Assembly: GCA_002451715.1 (NCBI GenBank)
Contig: DKDD01000002.1
Span: 8,113 to 18,539, forward strand
Source: Ruminococcaceae bacterium UBA6857
GTDB taxonomy: Bacteria > Bacillota > Clostridia > Oscillospirales > Acutalibacteraceae
DNA length: 10,427 bases
Reading direction: 5' to 3'
In this document: positions 1-5,100 of the stretch, one piece after another
Layout: every line of letters starts with the position of its first letter
How positions within the stretch are numbered: the stretch's first letter is position 1
The notes under the pieces: generated by a model
The model's input: only the letters and a program-made list of their open reading frames with translations
What the model was told of the DNA's origin: nothing
The model's database searches: none
Translations under genes and position numbers: made by a program

Positions 1-71
1 AAGACGAACTCAAAAATGACCGCGGCCTTGATATTGACATGAGACAGGCAATCTTCGGTTGCGATAAATAA
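1..71 (+). CDS. 3' end of an unrecognised protein (partial)
   Basis: The frame that starts at base 3 stays open to a TAA at 69-71 and encodes a 22-residue tail (DELKNDRGLDIDMRQAIFGC then DK). The composition resembles ordinary cytoplasmic coding sequence, and the other two plus-strand frames close early. The start lies outside the window, so nothing can be said about function. The stop codon overlaps the A-run that serves as the U-tract of a minus-strand terminator, and it sits just upstream of the small-RNA promoter, so the intergenic space is fully used. It could be a chance open frame, because only 23 codons are visible. Confidence 0.5.
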   Translation, partial: DELKNDRGLDIDMRQAIFGCDK

Positions 72-101
72 AAAAGTTCGCTTGACAAATATCAGGCGAA
101 C
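66..101 (-). terminator. minus-strand intrinsic terminator with the small-RNA -35 box in its loop
   Basis: Read on the minus strand, GTTCGC and GCGAAC (plus bases 96-101 and 76-81) form a 6-bp stem with a 14-base loop followed by six Ts (plus A70-75). It would stop read-through leftward from ldhA or antisense transcription of the small RNA. The loop contains the TTGACA -35 box of the plus-strand promoter at 82-110. The same arrangement recurs at 1943-1978 with a changed but still paired stem. Confidence 0.55.
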
Positions 102-110
102 GGGTATATC
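82..110 (+). promoter_or_regulatory. sigma-A promoter of small RNA copy 1
   Basis: A perfect -35 TTGACA (82-87), a 17-base spacer and TATATC (105-110) match the housekeeping sigma-A consensus. The predicted start is near base 117. No open reading frame follows before the terminator at 162-203, so the product should be a short RNA. Over 32 bases (79-110), 23 match the promoter of copy 2 on the minus strand at 1933-1964. Confidence 0.7.
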
Positions 111-116
111 TAAATA

Positions 117-203
117 TTTAAGAAGGCGACCGCAGTAAGCGGTTTGTCCTCGAGTTACGTTAAAAAATAACCGCAACCTTTGGAGCAGGGCGGTTATTTT
201 TTT
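117..203 (+). ncRNA. predicted small RNA, copy 1 of a two-member family
   Basis: A transcript of about 87 nt is bounded by a consensus promoter and a strong intrinsic terminator, with no credible start codon, ribosome binding site or ORF. It would form a 5' hairpin at 125-149, with stem core ACCGC/GCGGT, loop AGTAA and outer GGC/GTC pairs including wobbles, then an AU-rich linker and the terminator hairpin. Two G-U pairs in the 5' stem would become C-A mismatches in the antisense RNA, which favours this strand. The hairpin block matches copy 2 at 18 of 25 ungapped positions, including CCGCA and AAGCGGTT. I do not recognise it as a known riboswitch, 6S RNA or named family. The ends are inferred from promoter and terminator. 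Confidence 0.6.
162..203. terminator. bidirectional terminator between small RNA copy 1 and ldhA
   Basis: AAAAAATAACCGC (162-174) pairs perfectly with GCGGTTATTTTTT (190-202) around a 15-base loop. The plus-strand side runs into a T-rich tail and ends the small RNA. On the minus strand the A-run at 162-167 supplies the U-tract that ends ldhA, whose stop codon is at 208-210. The loop contains CCTTTGGAG. Confidence 0.82.
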
Positions 204-207
204 ATTT

Positions 208-1197
208 TTATACAACGGTGTTTTCTTTTATCGGTTCGCCGTTTTCAAAGCTTTTTGCGTTTTCGAATGTTGTAAAACTGATTGCCTCAAGTGCTTCCTT
301 TGTCAAAAAGCCCTGGTGCGATGTCACAATAACATTCGGGAACGAAAGAAGCCGCGCCGTGACCGATGTGTTCAAAATGTCGTCTTCGCGGTTTTCAAAA
401 ACGTTTTCCTGTTCTTCTTCATAAACGTCAAGACCGACGCCGGAAAACTTTCGTTTGCGTATTCCCTTGATAAGGTCTTCGGTGCTTATCAGTGCGCCGC
501 GCGAAGTGTTGACAAGCAAAACGCCGTCTTTCATTTTTTCAATTGCGTCAAGGTCAATCATGTGATAGGTTTCTTCGGTCAGCGGACAGTGAAGCGAAAT
601 AAGGTCGCTTTGGGTCAAAAGCTCTTCAAGCGGAACATAATTCACAAAATCAAGCGTCGGATTTTCAACTTTGTCATAAGCCAAAACGTTCATGCCGATT
701 CCGTGGCAGGCGCGGCACATTGCCGCACCGATTCGTCCCGTTCCGACAATGCCTGCCGTTTTTTTGCAAAGGTTCACGCCGGTAAGTCCCATAAGGCTGA
801 AATTGTTTTCGCGAACTTTAATATACGCTTTGTGAATGTGGCGGTTGACGGCAAAGGCGAGCGCAAGCGCATGTTCGGCAATTGCTTCGGGCGAATAGTT
901 CGGCACTCGCATAACTGTAAGTCCGGCTTCTTTTGCGGCGGAAAGGTCAACATTGTTGAATCCGGCACAGCGAAGAAGAATCAGCCGTACCCCTCTTTTT
1001 CCAAGTTCTTTTGCAATGCTTGCGTTCACGTCGGACGCAACAAAAATGCAAACCGCGTCATAACCTTTTGAAAGGCGGACGGTGTTTTTCGAAATGTCGG
1101 TTTTGAGATAATCTATTTCGATATTCGGATATTTATCCGAAAGACGGTCAAACGATTCAATATCATACGGCTTTGCGTCATAAAACAAAATTTTCAT
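208..1197 (-). CDS. ldhA: D-lactate dehydrogenase, LdhA type
   Basis: NAD-dependent D-lactate dehydrogenase, a cytoplasmic 2-hydroxyacid dehydrogenase that reduces pyruvate to D-lactate and regenerates NAD+ in fermentation. The product is 329 aa, the same length as E. coli LdhA, and follows it closely from end to end: RCAGFNNVDL at 76-85, NRHIHKAY at 118-125, NFSLMGLTG at 132-140, the Rossmann motif GTGRIG at 152-157 with Asp175 at the end of the next strand, and SLHCPLTEETYH at 201-212. Catalytic residues are visible: Arg233 in NTSRGALI, the Glu cluster after DVY (260-262), and His294 in SHQGFLT. The frame stays open upstream to 1677, but that stretch lies antisense to the neighbouring gene and crosses its promoter. 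The ATG at 1197 has a ribosome binding site and begins where the family begins. The gene is monocistronic. I see no convincing Rex operator upstream. Confidence 0.94.
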   Translation of the reverse strand: MKILFYDAKPYDIESFDRLSDKYPNIEIDYLKTDISKNTVRLSKGYDAVCIFVASDVNASIAKELGKRGVRLILLRCAGFNNVDLSAAKEAGLTVMRVPNYSPEAIAEHALALAFAVNRHIHKAYIKVRENNFSLMGLTGVNLCKKTAGIVGTGRIGAAMCRACHGIGMNVLAYDKVENPTLDFVNYVPLEELLTQSDLISLHCPLTEETYHMIDLDAIEKMKDGVLLVNTSRGALISTEDLIKGIRKRKFSGVGLDVYEEEQENVFENREDDILNTSVTARLLSFPNVIVTSHQGFLTKEALEAISFTTFENAKSFENGEPIKENTVV

Positions 1198-1206
1198 TTT
1201 CTTTTT

Positions 1207-1212
1207 CCCTTT
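1207..1212 (-). promoter_or_regulatory. ribosome binding site that sets the ldhA start
   Basis: AAAGGG lies 9 bases before the ATG at 1197 on the minus strand. It supports a 329-aa product over the longer open frame that extends under the divergent gene. Confidence 0.65.
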
Positions 1213-1280
1213 CGTTTTTGTTTTATTGTTTCCGAATTTGCCGAATATATTACACTCATATTGCAAAGGAATCGGGTTAT

Positions 1281-1311
1281 TATAATAGAAACGGTAAAAC
1301 GCACGAAAGGA
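1281..1311 (+). promoter_or_regulatory. -10 box and ribosome binding site of the 1322 gene
   Basis: A perfect TATAAT at 1281-1286 lies 35 bases before the start codon, with no good -35 at 17 bases (ATATTG at 1258-1263 is the best available). AAAGGA at 1306-1311 is spaced 10 bases from the ATG. The sequence around the -10 is nearly self-complementary: TATAAT also reads on the minus strand at 1279-1284, so the same spot could contribute to ldhA transcription. No strong ldhA promoter is otherwise visible in 1198-1321. Confidence 0.45.
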
Positions 1312-1321
1312 TTGAATTTTT

Positions 1322-1753
1322 ATGTCAGACGATACTGTAAATCTTCTCAAAGAATGTGACAGCGGAACAAAAACTGCGGTAACTTCAATTCGTGAAGTTC
1401 TTGACGACGTTAAAAGCGAAGACCTGCTTTCGCTTTTGACTTCTTCGCTTGAAAGGCACGAAGAGCTCGGAAACAAGACGAAAAAACTTTTGAACGAACA
1501 GGGCGAAAGCGGAAAAGAACCGCCGGCGGTTGCAAAAATCAGCTCATGGATGAAAATTAACATCAAGCTTTTTGATAAACCGACGGACAAAACCGTTGCC
1601 GGGCTCATGACCGACGGTTGCAACATGGGTGTGAAACAGCTTTCGGTATACGTCAACAAATATCCCGCCGCAGACAAAAGTGCAAAGGAAATTGCAGATA
1701 AGCTTATAAAAGAAGAAAACGATCTGCTTGAAAAGCTTCGAAGCTATTTATAA
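1322..1753 (+). CDS. small all-helical protein, possibly ferritin-like/DUF2383-type bundle
   Basis: This 143-aa cytoplasmic protein has no signal peptide or membrane segment and is rich in Lys, Glu, Asp and Leu. The heptad-like pattern predicts four or five amphipathic helices at roughly 3-30, 32-62, 70-87, 88-113 and 116-142. LLKECDSGTK at 8-17, the HEELG at 46-50 and LMTDGCNMGVK at 95-105 recall small ferritin-like bundle proteins of the DUF2383 type, where acidic and His residues on paired helices could bind metal. That assignment is from memory of the pattern and is uncertain; the function is unknown. The start is fixed by AAAGGA 10 bases upstream. The gene is monocistronic, divergent from ldhA, and ends 17 bases before the hairpin at 1771-1800. 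Confidence 0.85.
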   Translation: MSDDTVNLLKECDSGTKTAVTSIREVLDDVKSEDLLSLLTSSLERHEELGNKTKKLLNEQGESGKEPPAVAKISSWMKINIKLFDKPTDKTVAGLMTDGCNMGVKQLSVYVNKYPAADKSAKEIADKLIKEENDLLEKLRSYL

Positions 1754-1770
1754 TACGAAAAAATAAATAA

Positions 1771-1800
1771 AAACACCGCCGACTCGAAGTGGCGGTGTTT
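1771..1800. terminator. bidirectional terminator after the 1322 gene
   Basis: AAACACCGCC (1771-1780) and GGCGGTGTTT (1791-1800) pair perfectly over 10 bp with a 10-base loop. On the plus strand the tail is short (TTTCTGCTT). On the minus strand the stem is followed by TTTTTATTTATTTTTT, so it works better in that direction and can back up the terminator of small RNA copy 2. Its 3' arm and flank match the next hairpin at 15 of 16 bases. Confidence 0.75.
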
Positions 1801-1845
1801 CTGCTTACGACAATCATGTCGAAAAAAATAATTCTTACATAAAGT

Positions 1846-1878
1846 AAAAAACACCACCGTTTCCCGATTGCGGTGTTT
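1846..1878 (-). terminator. terminator of small RNA copy 2
   Basis: On the minus strand AAACACCGC (plus 1870-1878) pairs with the GGTGTTT that ends at 1849, and the stem is followed by a run of six Ts (1851-1846). This is the 3' end of the small RNA that starts near 1926. Confidence 0.75.
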
Positions 1879-1926
1879 CTTCTTAAACATCAAATCGGAG
1901 CAACCGCTTGTTGCGGCACCCTCTTT
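1846..1926 (-). ncRNA. predicted small RNA, copy 2 of the two-member family
   Basis: A transcript of about 81 nt is predicted from a perfect sigma-A promoter to a strong terminator, with no ORF start or ribosome binding site between them. The 5' hairpin core is CCGC-AACAA-GCGG, matching copy 1 (CCGC-AGTAA-GCGG); both are followed by TT, two variable bases and TCC. The linker (about 1879-1898) and the ACCGCAA that opens the terminator are also shared. A CCGATT in the linker (plus 1893-1898) can pair with AATCGG in the terminator loop (plus 1864-1869), so an alternative fold is possible. The gene is convergent with the 1322 gene and divergent from the repeat-protein gene. Targets and function are unknown. 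Confidence 0.65.
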
Positions 1927-1932
1927 ATCTAT

Positions 1933-1961
1933 ATTATATCGGGCCGCGTGGCATTTGTCAA
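1933..1961 (-). promoter_or_regulatory. perfect sigma-A promoter of small RNA copy 2
   Basis: On the minus strand TTGACA (plus 1956-1961), exactly 17 bases and TATAAT (plus 1933-1938) give a full-consensus promoter, the strongest in the window. The predicted start is near 1926. No minus-strand gene follows, only the small RNA and terminators. Confidence 0.82.
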
Positions 1962-1978
1962 GCGGCGTTTTTGTTTTT
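1943..1978 (+). terminator. plus-strand terminator with the copy 2 -35 box in its loop
   Basis: GCCGC (1943-1947) pairs with GCGGC (1962-1966) around a 14-base loop, followed by GTTTTTGTTTTT. It would stop plus-strand read-through from the 1322 gene before it reaches the repeat-protein promoter. Layout and loop length match the opposite-strand terminator of copy 1 at 66-101. Confidence 0.6.
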
Positions 1979-2052
1979 GGGGTGGTTATTCCAAAAACGG
2001 CATATTTCGTTATTATGCCCAAATACAAATAGGTTCATTTGTTGATGTTAAC

Positions 2053-2108
2053 AAAAAATTAATTTTTTGAAATTTTTGTTTGACGTTTGAGCGCCTTTGC
2101 GGTATTAT
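2053..2108 (+). promoter_or_regulatory. promoter of the repeat-protein gene with AT-rich upstream element
   Basis: TTGACG (2080-2085), a 17-base spacer and TATTAT (2103-2108) form a good sigma-A promoter, giving a leader of roughly 48 bases. Just upstream is a perfect 16-base AT palindrome, AAAAAATTAATTTTTT (2053-2068), in the position of an UP element. A second TATAAT at 2119-2124 lacks a good -35. The rest of the 1754-2162 gap holds the small RNA and terminators described separately; 1981-2050 shows nothing I recognise. Confidence 0.7.
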
Positions 2109-2162
2109 ATAAGTGCATTATAATACTCTTTTTATATTAAACCGAAAGGAGATATTTTAGAG

Positions 2163-5100
2163 ATGAAAAAAACATTAAAAACCGGTAAAAAAGCACTTTC
2201 CGTTTTCATGGCGGCGCTCATGATTTTGACGGCATGGGTGTTCTTCGCGCCGGAAAAGGCGGAGGCTGCATCGCAAGGGAAGTATTATGTTGTAATTAAT
2301 TATAAGATTACAGACACAACCTACAAAAATGATCACAATTATGTAGGAAAAAATAATTTTAAAGAAAACAAAGACGATAACAATGTCAGCGGTATCTCAC
2401 TCTTTTATAAGGCCGATAACGGCACAGGTAAGGAATATGAGGTTTATTGGGACATCGGTCGCGATTGCGGAGCAGGACAGGCGTCAGGCTCCGGTGCTTC
2501 ATTGAATAATGCAACAAGAAATGTTAACAGCAAGGGTGACGGAACATGTTCCGGAACAATTCCCGGCTTCCCGACATGGCTTTATGTTGTTAATGACAAC
2601 CATACAGGCGGTGCGGGAGTGTATGAGATTTATTCCATAACTGTTAACGGAACACAAATTTGGGGCGGCACCATTCACATGGACAGCTCCTATAAGCAGA
2701 AGTACGGAACCTTAAAAAGCGATTATACTTGGAGTAGTAATGACAAAAAGAATGCTAAATGCGATACTACCTATAGAAACTGGTCATTCCCCTATATAAA
2801 CAGCGTTTCATGGAACGAAAAAGATGCCAACGTAACCGTTCCCAAAGATAACAAAACGGCAACGGTTTCAACATCTTCTGCAACTGTCTACGACCAGTAT
2901 GGCGCCGAATGGTATCAGGAACCGTACTATGCGCTCAACACAACCAACGCCGCAAAAACTTCAAACGATGTAAGAATTAACGGCGTAACTCTTTCAACCT
3001 ACGGCATGGCTGACACAACCACTCTTCAGGTCACCAATGCCGCGAAAGATTGGGTATATGAAGGAGGCAACTTCAAAAAAGATGTTTATATCAACGCTTA
3101 TATTAGCGGAAAAGTAACCGGCGTTAAAAAAGTCACAATCAGCAACTGCCAGTATACCGCAACGTTTGACGACTCGCTATATGGCGGTCAGAAAACGTCA
3201 AGCAGCGTTTACTATTATAAATATACCAAGGTTTCGGCGCCCGGTCATACAAATCCGGCAGCCACTCCTGACGTGCATTACGTTTTCAAGGGCTGGAAGA
3301 ACACCAAAACCGGAGCCTTCCTTGAAGACGGCGTAACAACCCTTACAGAGGACACAACCTTCGTTTCCGTTTATGATGCGATTGAACATGACTGGGAAGA
3401 AACAAAAAGGGTAAATCCGACCTGTAAAGACTTCGGCCGTTTGGACGAAAAATGCTCAGTCTGCGGCAGAGAAAGAAGCACCCAGCTTGCTATAGTAGAC
3501 CACGACTATTCGGTCAAGGGCGATACGATTCCTCCCACCTGCGACGAACAGGGATATACTTTATATAAGTGCAAATACGGTTGCGGAAAAGATGAAAAAA
3601 GAGATTATGTTTCTGCAAACGGTCATGACTGGGAACTTGTTAACACTGTTGAGCCGAAGTGCGAAGTTGACGGAAGCAAGACCTACAAATGTAAGGTCTG
3701 CGGAAAGCAGAAAGAAGATAAAATCGAAAAGACCGGACACTCTTATGTTGAAAGCAAAAGCAAAGAACCGACATGTGAAGAACCCGGTTGGGCAACATAT
3801 CAGTGTTCAAAATGTAAAAGCTATGACCCCAACAGAGGCGGAGCCGGCGGAACAACCGTATCTGCGCTCGGCCACGATTGGGATTACAAACTCGAAGAAA
3901 AGTGGGCTGTTGATGTAGCCCCGACCTGCACCGAAAAGGGTAGAGAAGTAAGAACCTGCAAAAGAGATCCGAGCCACAAGGAATATCGCGATCTTGCCCC
4001 GACAGGACATGATTTTGATGAAAGCAACACAATCGTAGTTGCCCCGACATGCACCCAACAAGGTTATTCATATTACCCCTGCAAGCACACAAACTGCACC
4101 GAACAGAAAAAATTCAACTTTGTTCCCGCAAACGGACATGACGAGAAAAATGCAACATGGAAAGTAACCGTTAAGGCAACTTGCGAAACTAACGGCTGGC
4201 GCGACCTCATCTGCCCGGTCTGCAAAGAAGTAATTCGCGGCGAAGAAATCGAAATGCTCGGTCACAAGTGGGGCGAATATGTAAAGAGCAAGGAAGCAAC
4301 CTGCACCGATAACGCAAAGCAGACCGCTCCCTGCCTTAACGAAGGCTGTAAGAAGACAGACACAATTGATATTCCGAATACCGCAAAGGGTCACCTGTTT
4401 GAAAACTATGTTCCGCAAAACGACGCAACCTGCGTAAAAGACGGAACAAAGAAAGCACAGTGTGAACATTATAACTATAATGAAAAAGGCGAACTTGTTC
4501 GCTGCACCGCAACCGACATTCAGACGGACGAAGGCACCGTTCTCGGTCATGATTTTTCAATCTATTTCGGCATAAAATCGGCCGCAACCTGCACCGAAAA
4601 CAGAGTTGATATTTATAAGTGCTCACGTTGCGACGAAACCGAAGACCGCGAAGCACCGGGTACTGCCCTCGACCACAATGTTAAGACATGGATTCATGAC
4701 GAAGGCAGCGAAACCTGCTGTGAATACGGAACAAAGCACGGCACTTGCACAAGAGACAATTGCGGTTACGTCGTAACCGGCGTTGAAGACACGGATTACG
4801 GTTACGCTCCCCACGTTTATGAAAAAGACAAAAACGGCGAAATTGTATATCACATTGATGAAGCAACTCTCAGCTGTTTGAAAAATGCAACCGAAGTTGC
4901 AAAATGTCAGAATGCCGAACTCCATAAGGACGACGGCGACGGTAAAAACTGGAACTGCGGCAACAAACTTGAAAGAGAATCGAAAAATTCAAGACTTCCG
5001 CACACATATCCCGACCCCGTAACCGAAAGAGATCTTTTCCATTCAAACAACGACGGCACCTGCCTTGCCAACGGCACAATGTATGCTTACTGCAAGACTT

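Noticed and set aside
117..203. Known riboswitch, 6S RNA or tRNA
   Set aside because: It is too short for 6S RNA, has no tRNA cloverleaf or T-loop, and shows none of the riboswitch cores I know (preQ1, fluoride, guanidine). No coding gene follows on the same strand to be regulated in cis.
1261..1286. TTGCAA at 1261-1266 as the -35 box for TATAAT at 1281
   Set aside because: The spacer is only 14 bases, too short for a normal sigma-A promoter.
1198..1677. N-terminal extension of the ldhA reading frame upstream of 1197
   Set aside because: The extension has no homology to the family and lies antisense to the 1322 gene and across its promoter. The ATG at 1197 has a ribosome binding site and gives exactly the family length.
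1744..2028. Minus-strand open frame of 94 codons in the gap
   Set aside because: It lacks a ribosome binding site and its translation is unlike a real protein. It is read straight through the small-RNA promoter, small RNA and both terminators.
1873..2070. Plus-strand open frame of 65 codons in the gap
   Set aside because: There is no ribosome binding site, it overlaps the small RNA antisense and a plus-strand terminator, and the composition looks random.
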